A DNA stretch of 7,028 nucleotides from Flavipsychrobacter stenotrophus (GCA_947372365.1 CANBTK010000098.1:1-7028), one strand, 5' to 3'; positions 1 to 6,611 are shown, counted from the stretch's first letter. Notes: generated from the sequence alone by a model not told the origin. Numbers and translations: made by a program.

Positions 1-34
1 GTGGGGCTTGTAGAATTAAAGAAAATAACCCCTC

Positions 35-1732
35 CTATTCCATTATAAACGACTTGATGTAGCTCGCGCCATGAGTATCGGTAAGCCTCACGAAATACAT
101 GCCATAAGGCAGGAATGACAGGGCGAGGCTGGCCTTGGCATCGCTTAATTCGAACTCCTTCAGCAACTGGCCATGGGTATTGATGATGGCTGCGTGGGTT
201 ATGGTAATACCATCGGCCATTTCAAAATTCAGCGCATTGGTTACCGGGTTTGGGTAAAGCTTCATTTTGCTGTTCTGCGCAATATTCATAATGCCCGCAG
301 GCGCATTGCCTACTACAAACTGCCCCATCATGCCTTCGTCTTCGTGCAGCGCAATATGGCAATGGAACATATACGGGTGCAGTGAATCGGAATAGTCAGC
401 AAAGCGGGCAATGAACTGTACATTCTGGTGTGCAGGCACAAAAATAACATCCTTCCAGCCCTGCTGGTATGCAGGTGCAGGCGATCCATTAATGCTCAGC
501 ACATTAAACTCTACATCGTGTATATGGAACGGGTGGCCGAAATTACCAGTGTTGGTAATAGACCATATCTCGGTATTATCAAGCGGCACATGGTAGTCAA
601 TAGTGTTGATATTAAACAGGTGGTGGTTCAGTATAAACGCATTGGGGCCTAAAATGCCCGGTACGCCTGTACTATCGCTTATGGAAACGTTGCGGGTAAG
701 TACTGCCGAAGAAGCCGGGATAAAGGTATTGGTAGTAAGGCTATGAGGAACTGACGTAACGCCAGTGCCTGTTGCCGCGCCTACTACCAGGTGCAGGATA
801 TTAAAGTCTTTATGCCCCAGGTAGTTGCCGAAAGGCCCTGTAGTGAAGTTTTCGCCACCTGCCACACCAGCGGTTGGCAAAGCAGAGTTGTAAGCCTTCA
901 GGTCAACAGTTGTGCCCGACTGGCCGGTGCAGTTAACCAGTATTTCGTAGCGCTCGCCTGCATGTATAAGCAGGCGGGTAAGGCCTACTGAAGTATCTAG
1001 TAAGCCGCCATCGGTAGTTATCACATAAAAAGTACGGTTGTCGCTGAAACCTATGTTGTAAGAGCGCTCAATAGCCGCATCCAGTAAACGGAACCTGAGC
1101 ACCTGCGCAGGCACATTATATTGTGCCCTTACTACGCCATTGGTAAGCATGGTGTCGCCATAAGGCGCGATGGTAAATTGGTTCAGCGCATCGAACTTGC
1201 GGTCGGTGAGCATAAGCGGTATATCGTCTACGCCATAGGTGCGTGGCAGTGCCAGCGCACTTTCTACACTGTCCCTAATGATGATGAAGCCACCCAGGCC
1301 CATGTTCATCTGCTCTTCTGCCTTCATGTGCAGGTGTGGGTGGTACCAGTAGGTGCCAGCGTTGTTATCTACTTTCCAGTAGGGGCTCCATGTGGTAAAG
1401 GGCGGCACTGTTTGGTGCGGCCCGCCGTCCATAATAGCCGCAAGATGCATGCCGTGCCAGTGCACGGTAGTAGTATCGTTAAGCCGGTTGTGTACGTTTA
1501 TGTGTACCACATCGCCCTTGTTCCATATGAGGGTAGGGCCCCAGAAGTTGCCATTATACCCTCCGGTTACGGTTTGGTTCCCGGTAAGTATCTGGTCAAA
1601 TGTATCCCTGGCCGTGAGGTCGAAGGTTGTACCCGCAAGGGTATCGGGTATCCTGAGCGTATTGTACTGCGCGTGCGAAGTAGCTGCGCCCATGCAGAAT
1701 AGGGCAATCAAAAAATGTAACCTGAAGCGCAT
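35..1732 (-). CDS. Secreted multicopper oxidase (laccase/CueO-like) with T9SS C-terminal sorting domain
   Basis: Probably oxidises a phenolic or metal substrate (for example Cu(I)) while reducing O2 to water, outside the cell or on its surface. A signal peptide spans residues 1-21 (cleavage near SHA|Q). Three cupredoxin domains follow at roughly 40-155, 160-320 and 350-475. The copper ligands are complete: HWH at 91-93, HPH at 131-133, HPFHIH at 400-405 and HCHIALHEDEGMM at 457-469. By alignment with CueO, the type 1 copper ligands are H400, C458, H463 and axial M468. There is no methionine-rich insert of the E. coli CueO kind. Residues 490-565 form a T9SS type A sorting domain (LYPNP at 492-496, ending YIKSFIME), so export to the surface is inferred. 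The start is an ATG directly before the signal peptide; the stop is TAG. No copper-resistance gene lies nearby, so the substrate cannot be named. The catalytic class is secure. Confidence 0.94.
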   Translation of the reverse strand: MRFRLHFLIALFCMGAATSHAQYNTLRIPDTLAGTTFDLTARDTFDQILTGNQTVTGGYNGNFWGPTLIWNKGDVVHINVHNRLNDTTTVHWHGMHLAAIMDGGPHQTVPPFTTWSPYWKVDNNAGTYWYHPHLHMKAEEQMNMGLGGFIIIRDSVESALALPRTYGVDDIPLMLTDRKFDALNQFTIAPYGDTMLTNGVVRAQYNVPAQVLRFRLLDAAIERSYNIGFSDNRTFYVITTDGGLLDTSVGLTRLLIHAGERYEILVNCTGQSGTTVDLKAYNSALPTAGVAGGENFTTGPFGNYLGHKDFNILHLVVGAATGTGVTSVPHSLTTNTFIPASSAVLTRNVSISDSTGVPGILGPNAFILNHHLFNINTIDYHVPLDNTEIWSITNTGNFGHPFHIHDVEFNVLSINGSPAPAYQQGWKDVIFVPAHQNVQFIARFADYSDSLHPYMFHCHIALHEDEGMMGQFVVGNAPAGIMNIAQNSKMKLYPNPVTNALNFEMADGITITHAAIINTHGQLLKEFELSDAKASLALSFLPYGMYFVRLTDTHGASYIKSFIME

Positions 1733-1763
1733 AAAGAGAGCAATTTTGTGTTTAGACGATGGT

Positions 1764-1793
1764 TTAACCCAAATCCTTCTGGCTTTGGGTTAA
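1764..1793 (-). promoter_or_regulatory. Perfect 10-bp inverted repeat upstream of the oxidase gene
   Basis: TTAACCCAAA (1764-1773) and its exact reverse complement TTTGGGTTAA (1784-1793) flank a 10-nt spacer. The dyad ends 31 bp before the oxidase start codon. It is not followed by a T-tract on either strand, so it does not look like a terminator. The position suits either a dimeric regulator's operator or a hairpin in the mRNA leader. It does not match the CueR or CopY boxes that I know. The symmetry is seen directly; the regulatory role is inferred. Confidence 0.45.
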
Positions 1794-1863
1794 TAAGTTT
1801 ATATAACGAGTAATGCGATGGATAGGATGCAACCTTTTGCCAGTTAAGGCTATGCCATTTTAA

Positions 1864-1906
1864 CGCCAAGAACGCAGAGGGATCGCAAAGCGGGCGTAAA
1901 GCCCGC
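1864..1906. repeat. Degenerate CGCAAAG-type repeats with adjoining GC hairpin
   Basis: Three related heptamers occur in a row: CGCCAAG (1864-1870), CGCAGAG (1873-1879) and CGCAAAG (1884-1890). The last runs into a 6-bp GC hairpin, GCGGGC (1890-1895) and GCCCGC (1901-1906), with loop GTAAA. Short runs of CGCAAAG-like units are familiar between genes in Bacteroidetes and some other phyla, and this looks like a decayed copy. It lies between the oxidase promoter region and the terminator of the OmpA-type gene. No coding potential is seen here, and the function is unknown. Confidence 0.35.
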
Positions 1907-1964
1907 GGGTTTTATGCGGATTCTTTTATAAGCGGTTAGTATGGCACCTGCTTACCTACCCAAG

Positions 1965-1994
1965 AAAAATGCCGGCTGATTAGCCGGCATTTTT
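1965..1994 (-). terminator. Rho-independent terminator of the OmpA-type gene, symmetric on both strands
   Basis: A perfect 13-bp stem, AAAAATGCCGGCT (1965-1977) and AGCCGGCATTTTT (1982-1994), encloses a 4-nt loop. It has an 8-bp GC-rich core (GCCGGC with flanking pairs) and ends in a T-run on either strand. It begins 29 bp beyond the stop codon of the minus-strand gene ending at 2023. It should stop that transcript before the oxidase gene, which implies that the oxidase has its own promoter. Confidence 0.87.
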
Positions 1995-2022
1995 CGTAAA
2001 TATTAAATATCAAAAGTTAAGC

Positions 2023-3807
2023 TTATTTACCTTTTACGTGCATAGTTGCGCGGCGATTTTTAGCCCTTCCTTCTGGCGTATCGTTTTCAGCTATCGGGCT
2101 TTTAGGGCCATGGCCTACTACTTTCAGCCTCTTGGTAGAAACACCCTTGCCTTGTAAATACTTCTTAACTGCTTCAGCCCTCTTTACAGACAGAACTTTG
2201 TTGTAAACTTCAGAGCCGCTGTTATCGGTATAACCATCAATAACTACTGTTACTGATTTATCTTCAGCCAACTGCCTTACTGCTTCATCCAGTATTGGGT
2301 AAGACTCACTTGAAATTTCGTTCTTGTTTGTTTCGAACAAAATAGGTGTAGTCATATCCACATGTGCAGGAGGTGGTGGCGGCGGTGCTACGACAGGGCA
2401 GCCGTTATTGCTTTCAGGGCCTATTTCGTTAGGGCACTTGTCTTCGTTATCAGGTATGCCGTCGCCATCTGTATCAGGGCAACCATGGTACTTAGCCAGG
2501 CCTTTTACGTCAGGGCAAGCGTCATCTTTATCAGCAACGCCATCGCCGTCCCTGTCAGGGCAGCCATGCAGCGTTATTAAGCCAGGTACGCCAGGGCATG
2601 CATCTTCCCTATCTGGTACGCCGTCGCCATCGCCATCAGGGCAGCCATGGAATTTGAATGGGCCGGGTTCGCGTGCGCAAGAGTCTTCGCAGTCAGGAAT
2701 GCCATCGTGGTCAAAGTCAGGGCAGCCAAACAGTTCGCCAGGGCCAGGTATGGTTGGGCACTTGTCCTTTACATCAGGTGTACCATCGTGGTCGGTATCC
2801 TTAAGCTTGCCTATGAAGAACCTTACACCGAGGTTTAGGCCAACAGACTGGTTGTTGCTGTTGCTAACCGATTGCAGCATTGATGTGTAGCTACCCATTT
2901 TGTCGGTAAGCTGGTTAGTGTTATTGCTGGTGTTTTTAACTGGCTGGTACATGTAATACAAACCGAAGTTAAGCGCTACATTGTTAGACAAAAACACGTT
3001 CAATGACGGCTGCAGGAAGTAACCCAATGAGCCGGTTGTGTAGCTGTAATCGCCTGTCTTGCTGGTAGGTGCCTGGTTCAGGCCTACGTTATAGCCAGCA
3101 GCATGCAATGCAGCAAGTGAACCGGCAGTCTGGCCAGCAGCCTGGGTGTACCTTACGTTATTAACGTTGGTTGCCCCCGCAGTGTTGTCGTAGCTGTAAG
3201 TTGTTGTGCTACCGCTTGTTGTTTTCGTGTATATTGCTTCGTAGTTAAACGCAGCATCGGTAGTATAAGAGTTCTTGTTTGTTATGTTAAACATAACACC
3301 TGCATCAGCAGTAAAACCCCATGTTTTATTAATACGCTTTTTGTACTTTAACAGTACAGGGATATTAACGTTAGTGATTTTCAGTTTTTCAACTATCGGG
3401 CCGGTTGCTGTAACTATCTGCCTGAAAGTATGCCCGTTAAAATCGGACGGGTTCTGGTACTCTACATGGTATTTATCAAGCGTCATATCGCCTTGTTGCA
3501 TAAAATACGCAACACCCGTACCTAAACCCCAATGGCGCTTTTTACCGAAAAATAAGCCTAGCTGGCCATCAAAGCCATACGACATGCCCTTTGAAAATTT
3601 AAGGCTGCCGATATCCATAACCGCAGGGTTAAGGAGCGTGCTTACATCGCTTTTTGTTATACTTTGCATTAAGGCACCACCCGTAAGGTTCACATCAAGC
3701 ACCAGCCTGTAGAGGTTGCTATCCGCGTACTTATTGCCTACAGCCTTTTGTGCAAAGCCTTGTAGGCCAAATGCTGACCCGACAAACAATAGTAATAATT
3801 TCTTCAT
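2023..3807 (-). CDS. OmpA-family outer membrane protein with five TSP3 calcium-binding repeats
   Basis: Probably an abundant outer membrane porin-like protein that anchors the membrane to peptidoglycan. Residues 1-19 form a signal peptide (GFA|QK). Residues about 30-335 look like a beta-barrel, with alternating aromatic strands ending GLNLGVRFFIG. Five thrombospondin type 3 repeats (DxDxDGxxDxxD followed by CP and GCP) occupy 337-471. A linker with six prolines (475-480) leads to a C-terminal OmpA domain (about 486-594). That domain contains GYTDNSGS (525-532) and LSVKRAEAVKKYL (539-551); D528 and R543 sit where the family binds diaminopimelate. The ATG start follows an A-rich leader without a Shine-Dalgarno site. 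A promoter-like element lies just upstream and a terminator just downstream, so it is probably monocistronic. Repeat 2 differs from the others in having an extra Cys373 and SCA in place of the usual CP. The family assignment is firm; the physiological role is inferred. Confidence 0.95.
   Translation of the reverse strand: MKKLLLLFVGSAFGLQGFAQKAVGNKYADSNLYRLVLDVNLTGGALMQSITKSDVSTLLNPAVMDIGSLKFSKGMSYGFDGQLGLFFGKKRHWGLGTGVAYFMQQGDMTLDKYHVEYQNPSDFNGHTFRQIVTATGPIVEKLKITNVNIPVLLKYKKRINKTWGFTADAGVMFNITNKNSYTTDAAFNYEAIYTKTTSGSTTTYSYDNTAGATNVNNVRYTQAAGQTAGSLAALHAAGYNVGLNQAPTSKTGDYSYTTGSLGYFLQPSLNVFLSNNVALNFGLYYMYQPVKNTSNNTNQLTDKMGSYTSMLQSVSNSNNQSVGLNLGVRFFIGKLKDTDHDGTPDVKDKCPTIPGPGELFGCPDFDHDGIPDCEDSCAREPGPFKFHGCPDGDGDGVPDREDACPGVPGLITLHGCPDRDGDGVADKDDACPDVKGLAKYHGCPDTDGDGIPDNEDKCPNEIGPESNNGCPVVAPPPPPPAHVDMTTPILFETNKNEISSESYPILDEAVRQLAEDKSVTVVIDGYTDNSGSEVYNKVLSVKRAEAVKKYLQGKGVSTKRLKVVGHGPKSPIAENDTPEGRAKNRRATMHVKGK
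2395..2799 (-). repeat. Five in-frame 81-bp repeats encoding TSP3 calcium motifs
   Basis: These encode residues 337-471 of the OmpA-type protein. The repeats start at residues 337, 364, 391, 418 and 445, an exact 27-residue period with no indels. Each has an acidic loop such as DTDGDGIPDNEDKCP, then a PG turn and a closing GCP. The paired cysteines probably form disulfides, and the aspartates should bind calcium, as in other TSP3 proteins. The array forms a stiff spacer between the barrel and the peptidoglycan-binding domain. Confidence 0.92.
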
Positions 3808-3824
3808 ATATTTGATTTACGGTG

Positions 3825-3832
3825 CAAAACTA
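3825..3832 (-). promoter_or_regulatory. Putative Bacteroidetes -7 promoter element of the OmpA-type gene
   Basis: The minus strand reads TAGTTTTG, an exact match to the TAnnTTTG -7 consensus of Bacteroidetes. It lies 17 nt before the ATG at 3807, giving a leader of only about 10-13 nt. No clear TTG -33 element is found at the usual spacing; the nearest TTG (3862-3864) is too far upstream. The assignment rests on one box and its position. Confidence 0.5.
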
Positions 3833-4096
3833 ATAAAATTTCGGACATATAGCATATTATACAAGATTTATTTTATAGAACCATAACAATAAGCCTTATT
3901 CATAACATAAACTCTTACCAATACAATTAAAATAAAAAGCAAGAAAATGCGCCGGATTTTGCCCTAAAAAGCCTTGAAAAATTAAGGTGAAAATCAATAA
4001 CTTAAATTAAAAAACGCGCAATACACAAATTGCATATAATATTATTTTTAACAAAAACGCAGTCGATTCCGGCCGGTACAGGAATAAAGGTTACAG
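3833..4096. other. AT-rich noncoding stretch
   Basis: This is the upstream flank of the OmpA-type gene. It is strongly AT-rich with long A and T runs, and no credible reading frame is seen on either strand. The only local structure noted is a short dyad, ATTCC (4066-4070) and GGAAT (4081-4085), around the 8-bp palindrome CCGGCCGG (4069-4076). Nothing here can be assigned a function beyond likely upstream promoter DNA. Confidence 0.6.
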
Positions 4097-4125
4097 ATGA
4101 CATTTGTCCGTCTAAAAAACGAGAG

Positions 4126-4300
4126 TTCGTGTTTTAGCTTATTCGTGTTTACCAAACTAATGAAAGTCGCCGCGATAGCGGACATTAGAGTAAGAGGCTT
4201 CAACAAAACACGCCGCAAGGCTTCTTTTAGCCGCGGAGCGATAGCTAAAAGTGGCGCTTTTCTTTGTTCCTTTCTTTTTCGCCAAGAAAAAAGAAAGGAA
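4126..4300. repeat. Hairpin-rich composite intergenic element, probably a dispersed repeat
   Basis: Several structures are packed into 175 bp. TTCGTGTTT occurs as a direct repeat at 4126-4134 and 4142-4150. A small hairpin, CCGC-gata-GCGG, sits at 4170-4181. An 8-bp inverted repeat, CTTTTAGC (4224-4231) and GCTAAAAG (4244-4251), comes next. A 13-bp perfect inverted repeat, TTCCTTTCTTTTT (4267-4279) and AAAAAGAAAGGAA (4288-4300), closes the block with an 8-nt loop. Hairpins of the last type, with a CGCCAAG-like loop, are familiar between genes in Bacteroidetes. Both strands carry open frames here, but they encode Lys/Arg/Ser/Phe-rich peptides with no family resemblance. The flank at 4301-4415 shows no gene and no convincing recF terminator. 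Repeat status is inferred and needs a genome-wide comparison. Confidence 0.45.
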
Positions 4301-4415
4301 TGGAGACGCGATTAAATCAACCAATAAAGCAGCCTGTTCCATAGGGGATTCGGTCAAAAGCATTGCCAATGTTGCATCTTGCCATAGGTAAGCTATTTTT
4401 ATCGGACAAAAATGG

Positions 4416-5498
4416 TTACAAATAGATAAACCCAATATCGGCCTTTTCTCCAAAAGCCTTCCTGATGCGCTCGGGATGGGTATCGGACAAAATAACCTGC
4501 CCGAAACCCTTCTGGCAAATAATACGCAGCAAAGCCTCCATCCTATCCTGGTCCAGCTTCTCGAAAATGTCATCAAGCAACAATATAGGCTGGTGCCCCA
4601 GGGCTTTGCTTAGGTAGGCATACTGCCCCAGCTTCATGGCAAAGAGAAAGCTCTTCTTCTGCCCCTGCGAGCCAAATTGCTTTAGCACCATGCCATTTAT
4701 GGAAAAATCCCAGTCATCCTTATGTACCCCACGTAGCGTACGCTGCATACGGAGGTCGTGCTCCAGGCTGCCGTGCAGCCATAACTGCATAGGCTTTTGT
4801 TCCAGGTCGGTATTATAAGCGGCATGTATGGCCTCCTTGCCGCCTGAAAGCTTATGGTAGAATTCTGTGAGCAGGGGCAAAAATGCCTGCAGGAACACTG
4901 CCCGCTGGCGGTGTATGTATTCGGCACAAACTGTAAGCTGGGCGTTATAAAAATCGAGCTCAGAATAATCGGGAGCTGCTTTAAAAGCCTGCATTTTAAG
5001 CCAGGCATTGCGTTGCAGCAACACTCGCTGGTAGAGCATCAGTTTCTCAAGATAGGTAGCATCCACCTGCCCCAGTATGCTATCTACCCAGCGGCGGCGC
5101 TGTTCGCTGCCCCCGTTTATCAGCTCAGTATCATCGGGCGCTATCATTACTGCCGAAAACCGGCCTATATGGTCTGTAAATTTCTCGTATGCAACATTGT
5201 TCCTGAATACCTCTTTCTTTCCCGCTTTCCATTTGCAACTTATATTATCGCCTTTACCTTCCCCTGCAAAAATACCAGTAACCCTGAAGCCGTCTGTACC
5301 CATCTGGGCACTGTTCTGCTGGTAGGCACTCAGGTAGCTTTTGGTATAGCAGAGGTAATAAACAGCATCCAGCAAGTTAGTCTTACCGCTTCCGTTGGCA
5401 CCAGTAATGCAGGTTACGGGTGCACCAAATTCAAACACCGAAGAGGTGTAATTGCGGAACTGGATTAAAGAAATTTTCTGGATGTTAGTTTGCTGCAA
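4416..5498 (-). CDS. recF: DNA replication/repair protein RecF
   Basis: RecF is an SMC-like ATPase that, with RecO and RecR, helps load RecA on gapped DNA. The 360-residue length is normal for the family. The N-terminus (IQKISLIQFRNYTSS, 6-20) matches the family opening. The Walker A motif is GANGSGKT (33-40). The ABC signature region is GSQGQKKS (276-283). Walker B is ILLLDD (305-310), continuing into IFEKLDQDR, with LSDTHPERI at 337-345. The apparent start is TTG at 5498-5496. Read upstream, the same frame reaches a TAA after eight codons with no ATG or GTG, and there is no ATG in the first residues downstream. No Shine-Dalgarno site is visible. Bacteroidetes recF is often followed by a DUF721 (DciA-like) gene; none is present downstream here. 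Confidence 0.96.
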   Translation of the reverse strand: MQQTNIQKISLIQFRNYTSSVFEFGAPVTCITGANGSGKTNLLDAVYYLCYTKSYLSAYQQNSAQMGTDGFRVTGIFAGEGKGDNISCKWKAGKKEVFRNNVAYEKFTDHIGRFSAVMIAPDDTELINGGSEQRRRWVDSILGQVDATYLEKLMLYQRVLLQRNAWLKMQAFKAAPDYSELDFYNAQLTVCAEYIHRQRAVFLQAFLPLLTEFYHKLSGGKEAIHAAYNTDLEQKPMQLWLHGSLEHDLRMQRTLRGVHKDDWDFSINGMVLKQFGSQGQKKSFLFAMKLGQYAYLSKALGHQPILLLDDIFEKLDQDRMEALLRIICQKGFGQVILSDTHPERIRKAFGEKADIGFIYL

Positions 5499-5740
5499 TG
5501 CACTGAAAGTAAGCTGGTAAAATTACAAAAAGTAAGTTTGCAAAACGTGCCTGGCCAACAGCATAAATATATTAAGGCCAACAAAATCAGCTTGCACCCC
5601 GAAAACAAAATAGAGCCAAAGCACTCGCCGCAATAAACATAACAACAATACACATATTTACTTACCGACACAATACCCCTACTCACCGACTGTTACAATT
5701 TTCTCGCCTAATTGCGGTTCCCCACGTTTAGTTACAGGGC

Positions 5741-5748
5741 TACATTTG
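5741..5748 (+). promoter_or_regulatory. Putative Bacteroidetes -7 promoter element of the LiaF-like gene
   Basis: TACATTTG matches the TAnnTTTG consensus exactly and ends 18 nt before the ATG at 5767. A GTTC at about 5717-5720 is at a plausible -33 spacing but departs from the TTG/TTTG consensus. The box covers the possible TTG start at 5746, which would therefore not be transcribed. The rest of the recF-facing gap (5499-5740) is AT-rich; no matching box was found for recF on the other strand. Confidence 0.52.
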
Positions 5749-5766
5749 TTCCACAATCAACAAGAT

Positions 5767-6528
5767 ATGCGCAGACAATTCAGAGTGCGGGACTGGAATG
5801 ACCCAAATTGGGAGGCCAATATGAAGGAGTACCAGAAAAGAAGGAACCAAGGCAGGTCGTCATTTGGTATTGCAGTTGCTGTCATTGGCTTATTATGGAT
5901 ATGTGCTACCGCTTTTCATTTCGATTTTGAATGGGAAAACCACTGGCCATTTATACTTATCATTTTAGGCATATTCATCGGCATTAAAAACAATTTCCGC
6001 AATTCAGCCTGGTGGATACTTATGCTAATAGGCGGGGCGAACCTGGCAGAGATGCACCTGTACAATTACAGCGAGTACATATTGCCGGGTGCACTGGTAA
6101 TAGGCGGCGTGGCACTGGCACTCACCCGGAACCGCAACAAGCAATGCACACCCAATTTTAAAGTGGATAATTCTATTTCCACCGAAAGCAACCTGAGGAT
6201 GGATGTAACATTTGGGGGAAGGAAAGAAATGGTTACGTCTAAAGAGTTCAAGGGCGGTACTATAGGCGTAACCTTCGGCGGCTGCGAGCTTAATTTTATG
6301 CAGGCTGACATAGTGGATTCACCGGCCATTTTAGACCTCAAAGTATCATTTGGCGGCGTTGAAATTATTGTGCCTTCGCACTGGCATGTACAAAATGAGA
6401 TCAACCCATCTTTTGGCAATGTTGAAGACGAACGGAACATACAAACAGCATCTGGCGTTGAAAACAAAAAGGTGCTTATACTCAGGGGCACCTGCTCGTT
6501 TGGCAATGTTGAAATAAAGTCCTACTAG
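5767..6528 (+). CDS. Four-helix membrane protein with LiaF-like (DUF5668 / cell-wall-active response) domains
   Basis: Residues are numbered from the ATG at 5767 (253 aa). A soluble, charged N-terminus (1-32, with NDPNW and KEYQKRR) precedes four hydrophobic segments at about 33-50, 60-74, 82-96 and 103-120. This is the layout of LiaI/LiaF-type membrane modules. The C-terminal 130 residues carry a recurring pattern: FGG at 149-151, 170-172 and 195-197, then FGN at 216-218 and 245-247, spaced 21-29 residues apart. That suits a short beta-solenoid of the LiaF C-terminal type. In Firmicutes, LiaF restrains the LiaSR cell-envelope stress system. Bacteroidetes homologues often sit beside LytTR regulators and histidine kinases, but none is present here. 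The in-frame TTG at 5746 lies inside the promoter-like box, so the ATG is preferred. The fold class is likely; the function is unproven. Confidence 0.78.
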   Translation: MRRQFRVRDWNDPNWEANMKEYQKRRNQGRSSFGIAVAVIGLLWICATAFHFDFEWENHWPFILIILGIFIGIKNNFRNSAWWILMLIGGANLAEMHLYNYSEYILPGALVIGGVALALTRNRNKQCTPNFKVDNSISTESNLRMDVTFGGRKEMVTSKEFKGGTIGVTFGGCELNFMQADIVDSPAILDLKVSFGGVEIIVPSHWHVQNEINPSFGNVEDERNIQTASGVENKKVLILRGTCSFGNVEIKSY

Positions 6529-6532
6529 CCGC

Positions 6533-6546
6533 GCGGCGAAAGCCGC
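6533..6546 (+). other. Short GC hairpin with GAAA tetraloop just after the LiaF-like gene
   Basis: GCGGC (6533-6537) and GCCGC (6542-6546) form a 5-bp stem closed by a GNRA-type GAAA loop, 5 nt past the stop codon. No T-tract follows, so it is a poor terminator. It may stabilise the 3' end of the transcript or partly attenuate read-through. Confidence 0.35.
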
Positions 6547-6611
6547 AAGCCAATTAATACACATCGTACTACCCGAAGTTCTTTAATAACCACCACGGAA
6601 ACACTATAAAT

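Noticed and set aside
1121..1702. Plus-strand open frame of 193 codons
   Set aside because: It is antisense to the multicopper oxidase, whose copper motifs lie in the opposite frame. It is a shadow of a well-supported gene.
2395..2799. Regularly spaced repeats considered as a CRISPR array
   Set aside because: The period is 81 bp in frame, the units are diverged, and they encode TSP3 motifs. There are no identical repeats with unique spacers and no cas genes.
2324..2890. Plus-strand open frame of 188 codons rich in Ser, Pro and Gly
   Set aside because: It is antisense to the TSP3 repeats. Its low-complexity pattern is the complement of the DxDxDG codons.
4097..4315. Plus-strand open frame of 72 codons starting with ATG in the gap after recF
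   Set aside because: It runs across all the inverted repeats, so its peptide follows the repeat structure. There is no ribosome site and no recognisable domain. It is better explained as noncoding repeat DNA.
4395..4413. Small hairpin ATTTTT/AAAAAT just after the recF stop, considered as a terminator
   Set aside because: The six pairs are all A-T, with no GC core, so it should be too weak to terminate transcription.
4401..4492. ATCGGACAAAA occurs twice (4401-4411 and 4482-4492)
   Set aside because: One copy encodes part of a conserved recF motif and the other lies after the stop. Eleven bases without flanking similarity is most simply chance.
4157..4576. Minus-strand open frame of 139 codons overlapping the 3' end of recF
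   Set aside because: Its first part is recF read in another frame, and the rest crosses the hairpin block, giving a Lys/Ser/Phe-rich peptide typical of translated repeats. No family is recognisable.
4854..5468. Plus-strand open frame of 204 codons
   Set aside because: It is antisense to recF, which is unambiguous from its Walker and signature motifs.
5465..5686. Minus-strand frame of 73 codons, Cys/Leu-rich, upstream of recF
   Set aside because: It uses a GTG start, overlaps the recF start, and its odd composition reflects AT-rich intergenic DNA. No family resemblance is seen.
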